Shown here piece by piece: positions 16,615 to 25,336 of a stretch of DNA of 64,000 nt; the stretch's first letter is position 1; each line of letters starts with the position of its first letter. The notes below the pieces were generated by a model. The model was not told where the DNA came from and made no database searches. It saw only the letters and a program-made list of their open reading frames with translations. Where the stretch lies: the NCBI GenBank assembly GCA_045540355.1, contig JAZQHB010000077.1, positions 1 to 64,000 of the forward strand, given 5' to 3'. The position numbers and the translations under genes were made by a program. The DNA is from RGIG2945 sp045540355. Lineage in GTDB: Bacteria; Bacillota; Clostridia; Oscillospirales; Acutalibacteraceae.

Positions 16615-17487
16615 ATGAGAGATTTTAATGGGTGGTTGTCAAGTTTTCGAGATAGCATTGCTGATTACAAATATTATATTGATTTTGAAAAAGTACATAG
16701 AAATGTTGATAATATAAAAGTTGAACTCAACATATTAAATTCGCTTATAAATTCAAACAATATTGAAGAAGATTTTAAGAATTTGATAACCAAGTATCCG
16801 GAAACATTAAAATGTATTCCGCTACTTTTAGCCGTCAGAACAAGTGAGATTCAATGTCAAGATGAAAAAGGTAGTCATATTTATAAATTTAACCCTAAAG
16901 AAATTGTTTCCAATAATAATGATAGTGATTTATATTGTTATTTCATGAGAGAGACAGGGTTATTTGATTTGTTAGAAAACCACATTGTTAATAATTTAGT
17001 TGACTATGTAACAGGTGTTGAAACGGGTCTTGATTCTAATGGTCGAAAAAATCGTGGTGGTCATCTAATGGAAGATTTGGTGGAGAAGTATATTAAAAAG
17101 GCTGGATTTGTTAAGGGTGAATCATATTTTAAAGAGATGTATATTCACCAAATTTCGGAGTTATACAATATAGATTTATCAGCAATTTCAAATCAAGGTA
17201 AAATGGAAAAGCGTTTTGACTTTGTTATTAAAACAGATACAATGATTTACGGAATAGAAACTAATTTTTATGGTTGTCGTGGAAGCAAATTGAATGAAAC
17301 CGCACGAAGCTACAAAGCTCTTGCTTGGGAAGCGGAAACGATAGATGGATTTACTTTTGTTTGGATTACCGACGGAAAAGGTTGGTTTACTGCACGAAAT
17401 AACCTTGAAGAAACTTTTGATACTATGGAACATATTTACAGTATTAAAGATTTAGAAGATGGGATTATAAGTGAGGTCTTTAAATAA
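16615..17487 (+). CDS. DpnII/MboI-like type II restriction endonuclease
   Basis: A 290-residue protein that I recognise as DpnII-like, close to the usual family length of about 290. The region NGRKNRGGHLMEDLVEKYI (about 140-158), KRFDFVIK (about 199) and YGIETNFYG (about 212) is characteristic and looks like a PD-(D/E)XK-type core. It should cut unmethylated GATC. It lies 12 bp after the Dam-type methylase with an AAGGAG site, and the following methylase starts at its stop codon. DpnII itself has the order M-M-R; here it is M-R-M. Composition is AT-rich, in keeping with a mobile restriction cassette. Confidence 0.88.
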   Translation: MRDFNGWLSSFRDSIADYKYYIDFEKVHRNVDNIKVELNILNSLINSNNIEEDFKNLITKYPETLKCIPLLLAVRTSEIQCQDEKGSHIYKFNPKEIVSNNNDSDLYCYFMRETGLFDLLENHIVNNLVDYVTGVETGLDSNGRKNRGGHLMEDLVEKYIKKAGFVKGESYFKEMYIHQISELYNIDLSAISNQGKMEKRFDFVIKTDTMIYGIETNFYGCRGSKLNETARSYKALAWEAETIDGFTFVWITDGKGWFTARNNLEETFDTMEHIYSIKDLEDGIISEVFK

Positions 17488-18233
17488 TGACAAAGAAAAT
17501 AACTAAGTGGGAGCCTGACGATTTCGAGCTTGAAATGACAACACATTGGTCATTTCCTAAAAGAGGAGATTGGGCCACTCACGATGCAAAGTGGAGAGGA
17601 AATTGGTCGCCTTACATTCCGAGGAATATTTTGTTGCGTTATTCAAATGAAGGCGATTTAGTGCTTGATCAGTTTGCAGGTGGCGGAACTACTCTTGTGG
17701 AAGCTAAATTGCTCAACAGAGATATCATCGGTGTAGATGTAAATGATGTTGCTCTTACACGATGCAGAGAAAAAACAGATTTCGAATACGAAAAAGCGAA
17801 CGGCAAAGTTTATATTCATAAAGGCGATGCAAGAAATCTTGATTTTATACCTGACGAAAGCATCGATTTGATTTGCACACACCCTCCGTATGCTGATATA
17901 ATTAAGTACAGTGAAGATATTTCCGAAGATTTATCTTTATTAAAAGTTAAAGATTTTATTGAAGAAATGAAAAAAGTGGCTGAAGAAAGCTATCGTGTTT
18001 TGAAAAAAGATAAGTTTTGCACTATTTTAATGGGTGACACTCGTCAAAAAGGTCATATGATACCGATGTCATTTGATGTAATGAAAGTGTTTCAAGATGC
18101 AGGTTTCAAACTAAAAGAACTTATAATCAAAGAACAACATAACTGCAAGGCAACTGGTTATTGGAAAACCAACAGTGTGAAATATAATTTTTTGCTGATT
18201 GCCCATGAGTATTTATTTGTGTTTAAAAAGTAA
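17487..18233 (+). CDS. Second DNA methyltransferase of the DpnII-type system (DpnA position)
   Basis: A 248-residue SAM-dependent methyltransferase with motif I DQFAGGGTTLVEAK (about 60-73), a DVND acidic loop and catalytic THPPYADI (about 130). This is the arrangement of N4-cytosine/N6-adenine methylases of the PF01555 type. DpnII-type systems carry two methylases, the second (DpnA) also able to act on single-stranded GATC. Position and size suggest the same role, but sequence alone does not prove GATC specificity. It overlaps the endonuclease stop codon by one base, so expression is coupled. Confidence 0.85.
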   Translation: MTKKITKWEPDDFELEMTTHWSFPKRGDWATHDAKWRGNWSPYIPRNILLRYSNEGDLVLDQFAGGGTTLVEAKLLNRDIIGVDVNDVALTRCREKTDFEYEKANGKVYIHKGDARNLDFIPDESIDLICTHPPYADIIKYSEDISEDLSLLKVKDFIEEMKKVAEESYRVLKKDKFCTILMGDTRQKGHMIPMSFDVMKVFQDAGFKLKELIIKEQHNCKATGYWKTNSVKYNFLLIAHEYLFVFKK

Positions 18234-18234
18234 T

Positions 18235-18252
18235 TGTTCGTTTAAACGAACA
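18235..18252. repeat. 18-bp perfect palindrome after the R-M operon
   Basis: TGTTCGTTTAAACGAACA starts two bases after the second methylase stop codon. It is too AT-rich in the centre to be a good terminator and is followed by a separate terminator, so it may be a protein-binding site or a cassette boundary. Confidence 0.55.
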
Positions 18253-18265
18253 GTGCGAAAGCAAG

Positions 18266-18300
18266 AAAAAACCTTGATATTTCAAGGTTTTTGTTTTTTT
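18266..18300 (+). terminator. Terminator of the R-M operon
   Basis: AAAAAACCTTGA TAT TTCAAGGTTTTT followed by GTTTTTTT. Confidence 0.85.
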
Positions 18301-18411
18301 ATTTTCTGAATATGAAAATAAATTTGCACTTTTTTACATATAAAATTCCTCTGTTAAGGTAATTATTTTTGATTTATAATCATAGTTGTAAAACGAAACA
18401 GGAGGTATTCT

Positions 18412-18696
18412 ATGGCAAAGCCGAAGGAGAAAAAAAGACTTTACCAATTAGATTCCGACACGATTGAAGTTGTTTTTTACTATAACGAAAAATCAGACAG
18501 ATATTTCGGAGAATATCCTGATTTTTCAGAAGACCCCAGACACACACCGAGCGGTTTTCCCTGGGTAAATGTAACGGGCGGTTGTGACTATTCCGGTGAT
18601 GAAGACACGGACTGCGGTTCATGTCAGTTTTTCATCTGTGAGAACAAAGGCGATTTAATCGGTATATGTAAAAACGAAAAGCTTAAAAGAGGTTAG
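18412..18696 (+). CDS. Small Cys-rich hypothetical protein
   Basis: A 94-residue cytoplasmic protein with no signal peptide and no recognised function. The N-terminal half reads as a small beta domain (IEVVFYYNEKSDRYFGEY). The C-terminal half holds five cysteines: GGCDY, DTDCGSCQFF, ICEN and GICKNE. The CGSCQFF string looks like a zinc or iron-sulfur ligand pair. AGGAGG precedes the start at a good distance. It lies 17 bp before the adhesin and could share its transcript, but no functional link is evident. Confidence 0.7.
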   Translation: MAKPKEKKRLYQLDSDTIEVVFYYNEKSDRYFGEYPDFSEDPRHTPSGFPWVNVTGGCDYSGDEDTDCGSCQFFICENKGDLIGICKNEKLKRG

Positions 18697-18713
18697 AAGA
18701 AGGAGTGAACATA

Positions 18714-21700
18714 ATGAGAAACAAGAGAGGTTTATTTAAAATTCTGTCAATGGTAATGGTGCTCGTGATGGTGGTCACCGTAATACCGTTGGGAATGTTG
18801 TTTACCGCAAGTGCGGCGACACCGTATCAAAAGGTGTCCGATGCTTCCACTATGGACGGTTGGAAGAATTTTTTCGGAAAAGACAGTGAAAACACCGAGA
18901 ATGCGGGCGGTATATGGACAGACAAGTCAGTTCTTGCCGACGCATCTCAGTTACCGGACTTAAAAGATGCTTACGGTGACGATGTTAATCTGACCGTCGC
19001 AGACGACAGCTTTTTGGTTGCGTTATCTGCAATAGCATCAAACAAGTCAATTGTAGGTTACTCCTACATTCCGACAGATACTGTATTACTTTTAGACATT
19101 TCCAATTCAATGAATAACAGCGGTTCTGTTGACGAAATGGTATTGGCTGCAAATACGGCAATCACAAGACTTTTAGAGCTCAACAAAAATAACAGAGTTG
19201 GTGTTGTTGTATATTCCGCAACATTCGGTTCATCTGTTGTAAACAGCGAACATTCCTACACATTCTTCCCCCTTGGCCGTTATACCGCAAGCTCAAAGGT
19301 TACAAATAACAACGGAACATCCTCAACAGCAGATGATTTCAAGGTAGGCAAATATTTGCAGAACTCCGGAACAACTTTAAGCATTGCAAGCGGTGTTAAA
19401 AATGCTTCGGGTAAGACAATGAGTAAGTCAGTCAGAGTTTCGGGCGTAACATTTATTCAGAACGGACTTGACAGAGTATCCGATGTATTTGAAGCGGCAG
19501 CTAAAAACGGCGGCTCTGTAGTATCGGGTGACGGCTTCCAGGCAGGTGCACAGAGAATGCCTGTAATGGTTCTCATGTCAGACGGTGCACCGACAATCGG
19601 TACAAGAAGCTATATGTCCCCTGCAAATTACAATGTAGGTAACGGAAGTGCATCTTCCGCACAGCTCGCATTCCTTACTCAGCTTACATCTGCTTATGTC
19701 CATGAAAGAGTAAAGGGCTTTTACAATAACACAGACCCCTTGTTCTATACACTCGGTTTGGCTGTTGGTTCAGATTCAAACGCAATCAGCGTACACAATC
19801 CTTCAAAATCTTCAAGCACAATAAAGGGTTGGTGGACATCTTATCTCAAGGCATCAAACAATGCAACGGTCAGCCTTAAAAACGGCAGCTCAACATTCAG
19901 CGTAAAGAGAAGCTCACTTGTTACAGGCTATGATTATGTTGACAAATATTTTGAAGCAAAGAATAACAGTGCATTGATGAATGCATTCCAGTCAATCGTT
20001 GACCAGATTATAATTCAGTCACTTTACAGACCGACATTGGTTGAAACAGATGCTAACAATGACGGTTACATAGAATTTATTGATGATATCGGCGATTTCA
20101 TGAAGGTCGAGGACATCAAGGGTATAATGATTGGCGACAAGCTTTATACCGGTGAGTATCTTTGCGAACAGTTTAAAAATCCGACAAAGGCTTTCGGTAC
20201 TGTTTCAAAACCGACCGCACTCGGTAAGGCGTTTGTTTCCGCTGTTCAGGAAAGAATAGGTACAAAATCCTTTGATGAAGCATATAATCTCATTTCAAAC
20301 GCATATAACCACGGACAGCTTTCTTACACAGATGCAAATGATTACAGCAACTATATCGGTTGGTATGCTGATGCTGACGGCAATTTCCTCGGCTTCTGGG
20401 ACGAAAGCCACACTTACGCACAGAAACCCGATAATGCGGTTTATGCAAATAAATCTTACGGTATGCTCGGCGAAATTGCAGACGGCTATAATGAAAGTGA
20501 CCTGATGTATGTTGCGATTCAGGTTCATACGAAAATCATGAGCAAGGAGGAAGCAAACGCAACAGACAAAGACACACTTGTTGCAGGACATTGCCAGGTA
20601 CTATTCCGTATTCCGTCGGCATTGGTACCGATAATCTCTTACAGCATCAGCCTTGAAGGAACAAGCTATGCAACTGCGAAAAACATCAAAATGGAAATTG
20701 ATGAAGCAGAGCCGATAAGACTTCTCTTTGAAGTAGGTCTCAGAAATGACATTGATGAGTACAATATTGTTGATGTGCTTCAGGACAAATTCCGTGTTGA
20801 AGACCCCAACGACCCCGATTACGGAAAATACAGACTTTATACAAATGAGTGGAGTGTTGAGCAGTTCAACAACTCAATTTCAGACGATGCTGACTCAGGA
20901 CATATTGCACCGTCTGAGGCGATAAATACAATTTCATTCTTTGAACCCAGCCATGAGAATGAAAGATATTACTTTACAGAAGATACAGCGGTTTATGTGA
21001 AAAACGGAAACACTTATGAAAAATATGTAAGTGCTGACAAACCTAACTGGGCACCTGATACCTTCTACCACCAGCATAATGCATTTGAATATACGGCGGC
21101 AACTGATGACGGAAATGCGGCAAATCTTATACAGTCTTATGAGGAAATTCCCGAAGCATCGTTTGCAAAAGTAGAAAAAGCAAAAAGCGGTAATACATGG
21201 AATATACCGAAAGATACCATTCACCGCACAATGGATGTTTATAACGAAGTCAAGGATACAAACTCCACAGAAACTCTCAAATACGCACACTATCCCGTGA
21301 TTGAACGAGGAGACAATTATTACTATGCAAGTGTTATCCACGGTAACAACGGACTTCTGACAGTAGACCCTGCAACGGGTATAAAAATCACCAAGGAAAT
21401 TGATGATACAATCGCAGGCGTGACAGATGCATTTGAATTCAATGTATTTGTTGAGGGTGCAAGCGGAAAGTATAAAGCAGTTTATGATGCTGCTGACGGC
21501 ACAAGAACAGAAAAGAGCGTTACATTTGATTCAGATTCGAATGCAACCGTAGAGCTTAAAGCAGGTGAAACGGTATACATTGTCGGCTTACCCGAAAATG
21601 CCGAGTATAAGGTTGAAGAAGCACCGACTGAGCTTTATGATGTTGCAGAAAAGAAAAATGATACCGGCGTAATTCGCTCAAAGCTTATTGCAGACATTGA

Positions 21701-24503
21701 TTTCCTTAACACAATGAAGAGAAGCGGATACCTCGTTGTATCAAAGCAGGTTGAGCATCCTTTTGCAGCAGACCCTGAATTGATGAAGGATATTGAGTTT
21801 GACTTCACCGTCACACTCACAAACGGTGATTTTGAATATACCGAAGAAAAGGTTGAGGCACATTATACTGATGCTCCCGATGAAGTAGTTTTACTTGATG
21901 TTGTTGATAATGAAATCAAATTCACACTCAAAGATAACAAAGCAATTCATATTGAATTATTGCAGGGCTGGACAGCAGAAGTAAAGGAAGAAGCAAAGCT
22001 TCCTGACGGCTTTAAGCTTGACGAAAGTAAGACGGTAATTCCCGACAACAAAGTTATTTCCACAACGGAAAATGTTGTTTACAGCTTCGTGAATAATTAC
22101 GAGCCTGAAGAGGTACAGCTTGACGATGTAACTCTTGAGCTTTCAAAGACACTTGAAGGCAGAAGATGGCTTGACAGAGATGAATTCAAGTTCGCAATCA
22201 GTCGCTATAGTCCCGCAAACGGTCGATATGAAATGCTTCCCGGCGGTATAGAAACAGTTAAAAAGTCTGCAACAGACAAGACTGTCGAATTTGGTGAAGT
22301 TCTGACAGAAGCATTGTTGAATGAAAAATATGCGGCAGCAGGTACTTACCACTACAGGATAACAGAGTTAGTTCCGATTGATACAATGGGTATCAGCTAC
22401 GACAGAGCATCAAGAAACTTTGATGTTGTTGTAACAGATAACGACCTCGACGGAAAGTATGAATATACAGTTGTTGCAAAAACAGAAACAACCGTCACAA
22501 AGGATAACAACGGTTATACTGTAAAAGCTGATTTTGAAAACAGATATTCAGCATCGGGACTTGCAGAGATTGAGGTTAATATTTTCAAGAAAGTTCAATC
22601 CTCTACGGGCGAAGCTTTCTCACTTGAAGGCTTTGAATTTACAGTATATGACAAGGCAACAAATGAGGTTGTCGGAGCTGCAAACACAACAGATGCTGAG
22701 GGCAAAGTTGAATTTGTATTCGCATACACAGCAGACCTTGTAACGGCGGATACTCCCAAGGTCTTCAATTATGTAATCAAAGAAACCGATTCGGGTATTC
22801 CCGGAATGACCTATGCTGACGATGTTGAATTCAGCGTAACTGTAAAAGATGAGCTTAACGGAAAGATTAGTGCAGCAGCAGATATCGCAAAAACGGACGA
22901 AGACGGAAGATACATCATTGATGTAACAAACATCTACGAACCGAAACCTGCTGAAGCAAGAATCGAAGGCACAAAGGTATATCTTGATTTTGCAGGCAAC
23001 AACAAAGCACTTGCAGGCGGAGATTTCACATTTACGCTCACTCAGACAGATGCTCAATATAACGAGCTTGCAAACGGAAATGTTTTCACAACCGTAAACG
23101 GTGCTGACGGCAAGTTTGGCTTTGATTTGAGCTTTGATAAGGTCGGAACATATTATTACACTCTGACCGAAGTGAACGGCGGAAATGAGCTTATTGATTA
23201 CGATGAAGGTGTTTACGAAGTCAAGATAACAGTCACCGATGATATCAGCGGAAAGCTTAAGGCAGAAGTTGAAATTTTCAGACGCGATGACAAGACTACG
23301 GAAGTTGTTTTCGAAAATGTATACACACCCGTACCCAATGACCTCTACATTCCTATGTTTGCACAGAAAAAGGTCAACAATATAGGCTTTGATACAATAG
23401 GTCTTAAGGGCTTTGAGTTTGAGCTTAAACAACACGATTCGGAGAATGTATGGAAAAGAGTATCAGTTCCCGACGGAAAAGCGGAATTCAGGCTCAGATA
23501 CACAAAGGACGATATAGGTAAAACTTATACCTACACTCTCAGAGAAATCGCGGGAGATAATCCTTATATTACCTACGATACAACAGAATACACAATCACG
23601 GTAAGCATTGCTCTTGATATTGAAACAAATACACTTACAGCAGAAATTACCAAGAACGATGTTAAGGTTGATAAGGTAAATGCGGTATTTACAAATATCT
23701 ACGATTACACACCTGTTCCCGAAGATGTAAAAGTATATTTTACTGCAAACAAGATAGTAAGAAATAAGGGAACAGATAAAATCGGTCCTGACGGATTTGA
23801 GTTTGTGCTCGAAGATATGAACGGCGAAAAAGTCGAAAAGACTACCGGAATTACAGGAACAGTAGTCTTCGGTGTCGGATATACGGCAGAAGATGTCGGC
23901 AAGGTGTTCACATATAAACTGTATGAAACACAGGGTACAAAGCCTTATGTAACTTATGATGATACGGTTTATGAAATAAGCGTAAAGGTATTGCTTGATA
24001 AGGATACAAACGAGCTTTACACCGAAATCACCAAGGACGGCAGAAAGGTAAATCTTGTGTTGGCAACATTCGTGAATGAATATGATTTCACACCTGAAGT
24101 ACCGTCGACAGACCCGACTGAGCCTTCAACAGACCCGACTGAGCCTTCAACGGACCCGACCGAGCCTTCGACAGATCCGACCGAGCCTTCGACAGACCCG
24201 ACTGAGCCTTCGACGGACCCGACCGAGCCCTCGACGGACCCGACCGAACCTTCAACGGATCCGACCGAGCCTTCAACAGACCTGACTGAGCCTTCGACAG
24301 AGCCGACGACGGAACCGTCAACAGAGCCTGTAACGGAACCCACCACGGAATCCACAACTGAACCGACAACCGAAGAAGTAACTTATGATGACAACACAGA
24401 TATTCCCAAGACAGGAATTGAACATAATGTGCTTCTCTGGGCGTTGATGTTCATGATGGGCGGTGCAGCACTTGTTGTGCTCAAGAAAAAGAAAGTAAGA
24501 TAA
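18714..24503 (+). CDS. Giant vWA/pilin-domain surface adhesin, sortase-anchored
   Basis: A 1929-residue cell-wall protein. Signal peptide (residues 1-35, ending ASA). A von Willebrand A domain carries the MIDAS string DISNS (about 129) and LMSDGAPT (about 287). At least seven beta-sandwich repeats of the SpaA/Spy0128 pilin type follow. Most show a Lys-bearing first strand, a strand with an invariant Glu (YTLREIAG, YKLYETQG, YRITELVP, YVIKETDSG, YTLTEVNGG) and a closing NxY, as expected for self-formed Lys-Asn isopeptide bonds. A Pro-Ser-Thr-Asp stalk (about 1796-1890) leads to an IPKTG sorting signal, a membrane helix and a KKKKVR tail. The GTG at 18705 overlaps the ribosome binding site, so I start at the ATG 18714. 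It likely binds host or microbial partners. The sortase at 26514 is a candidate anchor enzyme. Confidence 0.92.
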   Translation: MRNKRGLFKILSMVMVLVMVVTVIPLGMLFTASAATPYQKVSDASTMDGWKNFFGKDSENTENAGGIWTDKSVLADASQLPDLKDAYGDDVNLTVADDSFLVALSAIASNKSIVGYSYIPTDTVLLLDISNSMNNSGSVDEMVLAANTAITRLLELNKNNRVGVVVYSATFGSSVVNSEHSYTFFPLGRYTASSKVTNNNGTSSTADDFKVGKYLQNSGTTLSIASGVKNASGKTMSKSVRVSGVTFIQNGLDRVSDVFEAAAKNGGSVVSGDGFQAGAQRMPVMVLMSDGAPTIGTRSYMSPANYNVGNGSASSAQLAFLTQLTSAYVHERVKGFYNNTDPLFYTLGLAVGSDSNAISVHNPSKSSSTIKGWWTSYLKASNNATVSLKNGSSTFSVKRSSLVTGYDYVDKYFEAKNNSALMNAFQSIVDQIIIQSLYRPTLVETDANNDGYIEFIDDIGDFMKVEDIKGIMIGDKLYTGEYLCEQFKNPTKAFGTVSKPTALGKAFVSAVQERIGTKSFDEAYNLISNAYNHGQLSYTDANDYSNYIGWYADADGNFLGFWDESHTYAQKPDNAVYANKSYGMLGEIADGYNESDLMYVAIQVHTKIMSKEEANATDKDTLVAGHCQVLFRIPSALVPIISYSISLEGTSYATAKNIKMEIDEAEPIRLLFEVGLRNDIDEYNIVDVLQDKFRVEDPNDPDYGKYRLYTNEWSVEQFNNSISDDADSGHIAPSEAINTISFFEPSHENERYYFTEDTAVYVKNGNTYEKYVSADKPNWAPDTFYHQHNAFEYTAATDDGNAANLIQSYEEIPEASFAKVEKAKSGNTWNIPKDTIHRTMDVYNEVKDTNSTETLKYAHYPVIERGDNYYYASVIHGNNGLLTVDPATGIKITKEIDDTIAGVTDAFEFNVFVEGASGKYKAVYDAADGTRTEKSVTFDSDSNATVELKAGETVYIVGLPENAEYKVEEAPTELYDVAEKKNDTGVIRSKLIADIDFLNTMKRSGYLVVSKQVEHPFAADPELMKDIEFDFTVTLTNGDFEYTEEKVEAHYTDAPDEVVLLDVVDNEIKFTLKDNKAIHIELLQGWTAEVKEEAKLPDGFKLDESKTVIPDNKVISTTENVVYSFVNNYEPEEVQLDDVTLELSKTLEGRRWLDRDEFKFAISRYSPANGRYEMLPGGIETVKKSATDKTVEFGEVLTEALLNEKYAAAGTYHYRITELVPIDTMGISYDRASRNFDVVVTDNDLDGKYEYTVVAKTETTVTKDNNGYTVKADFENRYSASGLAEIEVNIFKKVQSSTGEAFSLEGFEFTVYDKATNEVVGAANTTDAEGKVEFVFAYTADLVTADTPKVFNYVIKETDSGIPGMTYADDVEFSVTVKDELNGKISAAADIAKTDEDGRYIIDVTNIYEPKPAEARIEGTKVYLDFAGNNKALAGGDFTFTLTQTDAQYNELANGNVFTTVNGADGKFGFDLSFDKVGTYYYTLTEVNGGNELIDYDEGVYEVKITVTDDISGKLKAEVEIFRRDDKTTEVVFENVYTPVPNDLYIPMFAQKKVNNIGFDTIGLKGFEFELKQHDSENVWKRVSVPDGKAEFRLRYTKDDIGKTYTYTLREIAGDNPYITYDTTEYTITVSIALDIETNTLTAEITKNDVKVDKVNAVFTNIYDYTPVPEDVKVYFTANKIVRNKGTDKIGPDGFEFVLEDMNGEKVEKTTGITGTVVFGVGYTAEDVGKVFTYKLYETQGTKPYVTYDDTVYEISVKVLLDKDTNELYTEITKDGRKVNLVLATFVNEYDFTPEVPSTDPTEPSTDPTEPSTDPTEPSTDPTEPSTDPTEPSTDPTEPSTDPTEPSTDPTEPSTDLTEPSTEPTTEPSTEPVTEPTTESTTEPTTEEVTYDDNTDIPKTGIEHNVLLWALMFMMGGAALVVLKKKKVR
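24103..24320 (+). repeat. In-frame minisatellite encoding the PSTDPTE stalk
   Basis: About ten tandem 21-bp units encode PSTDPTE, the last reading PSTDLTE, followed by shorter PSTEP/TTEP variants. Third-base differences between units show the array is not perfectly recent, but its length could still vary by slippage and change stalk length. Confidence 0.9.
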
Positions 24504-24527
24504 AAGTAAACCTCTTGAATAATGTTT

Positions 24528-24568
24528 GAGGTCGATTCACCTTAGTGGTGAGTCGACCTCATCATTTT
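24528..24568 (+). terminator. Terminator of the adhesin gene
   Basis: GAGGTCGATTCACC, loop TTAG, then TGGTGAGTCGACCTC and ATCATTTTT: a 14-bp stem with one mismatch. Confidence 0.85.
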
Positions 24569-24596
24569 TAGTTTTATATCTATCAGAGCACGGCTT

Positions 24597-24665
24597 TGTA
24601 AGTGCAAAGTGCAAAACGCAAAGTGCAAAACGAAGGGTGGACTTCGTCCACACCTATTGTAATGT
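24597..24665 (+). repeat. Dispersed intergenic repeat (most complete copy)
   Basis: Iterated AGTGCAAAGTGCAAAACGC and AAAGTGCAAAACG units, then AAGGGTGGACTTCGTCCACACC, whose GGTGGAC/GTCCACC arms form a hairpin with a CTTCGT-type loop, then TATTGTAATG. It shares its 3' hairpin with 4675-4735 and 5800-5842. Confidence 0.7.
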
Positions 24666-24754
24666 AAATTGTTTTATTTTCATTTGCTGTGTGTGATTAA
24701 AAATCATGCGGTGTACTATGATTGATATTCAGTGTTCTCTGACAGATAAAAAAT

Positions 24755-24786
24755 TGCACCTCTGCACAATTTGTGCAGAGGTGATT
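24755..24786 (-). terminator. Terminator of the minus-strand operon
   Basis: CACCTCTGCACAA pairs with TTGTGCAGAGGTG. On the minus strand it is followed by CAATTTTTTA. It lies just past the nitroreductase stop codon. Confidence 0.85.
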
Positions 24787-24792
24787 TTGTTT

Positions 24793-25320
24793 TCATATTG
24801 TTTTTGAAAGCTCGTCAAGTGTTTTGCGTTTTTTATTGCGGAGCTTGTCATCATCTTTCGGATAACCGACTGTTATCACAAGCCTTGGAGTATATTTCAA
24901 ATCACATATTTTCTGAATTTTATCCGCATCTAACCAGCCGAGGATACAGGTGCCGAGACCTTGTGTCGTTGCTTCTGCGGTCAGGTAAGCACTCGCGATG
25001 CCTATGTCTATTGAACGATAGTCGTTATTTTTGAGCTTTGCACCGACTGCTGCCGTTTTGACATAGGGCATTTCTGAAATGACGATTGCAACCGGAGCAT
25101 CAAGAGCGAACTTGTTCATACCCATACTCATAGTTGCTTTTTCAACCTCTTTGGCTTTTTCGCCCTTGCAGACGGTCAGAAAATACGGTTGTCCGTTGCA
25201 AGCTGAGGGTGAGAGTCTTACTGCTTCCAATATCGCGTCAAGCTTCTCCTGCTCAACTTCTCTGTCGGGATTATAGCTTCTGCATGATTGCCTTGTGTTT
25301 ATTATCTCTGAAAAATTCAT
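24793..25320 (-). CDS. Nitroreductase family protein
   Basis: A 175-residue flavin (FMN)-dependent oxidoreductase of the short nitroreductase class. Visible family features are an N-terminal TRQSCRSYNPDREV, LSPSACNGQPYFLTV (FMN phosphate site, about 35-50) and a TTQGLGTCILGWLD segment late in the chain. The real substrate could be a quinone, flavin or nitro compound. It is the last gene of the minus-strand operon beginning at the cysteine desulfurase, 16 bp after the CinA-like gene, with GAGGTAA as ribosome binding site. Confidence 0.88.
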   Translation of the reverse strand: MNFSEIINTRQSCRSYNPDREVEQEKLDAILEAVRLSPSACNGQPYFLTVCKGEKAKEVEKATMSMGMNKFALDAPVAIVISEMPYVKTAAVGAKLKNNDYRSIDIGIASAYLTAEATTQGLGTCILGWLDADKIQKICDLKYTPRLVITVGYPKDDDKLRNKKRKTLDELSKTI

Positions 25321-25336
25321 AATTTACCTCGTTTTA

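Noticed and set aside
22620..23435. A 271-codon open frame antisense to the adhesin gene
   Set aside because: Cys/Ile/Val-rich shadow translation typical of the complement of beta-rich coding DNA; no ribosome binding site or promoter, and it lies wholly inside the adhesin.
24103..24320. Possible CRISPR-like array
   Set aside because: The units are in-frame coding repeats for a Pro/Thr stalk with no spacers; no CRISPR array or cas gene was seen anywhere in the window.
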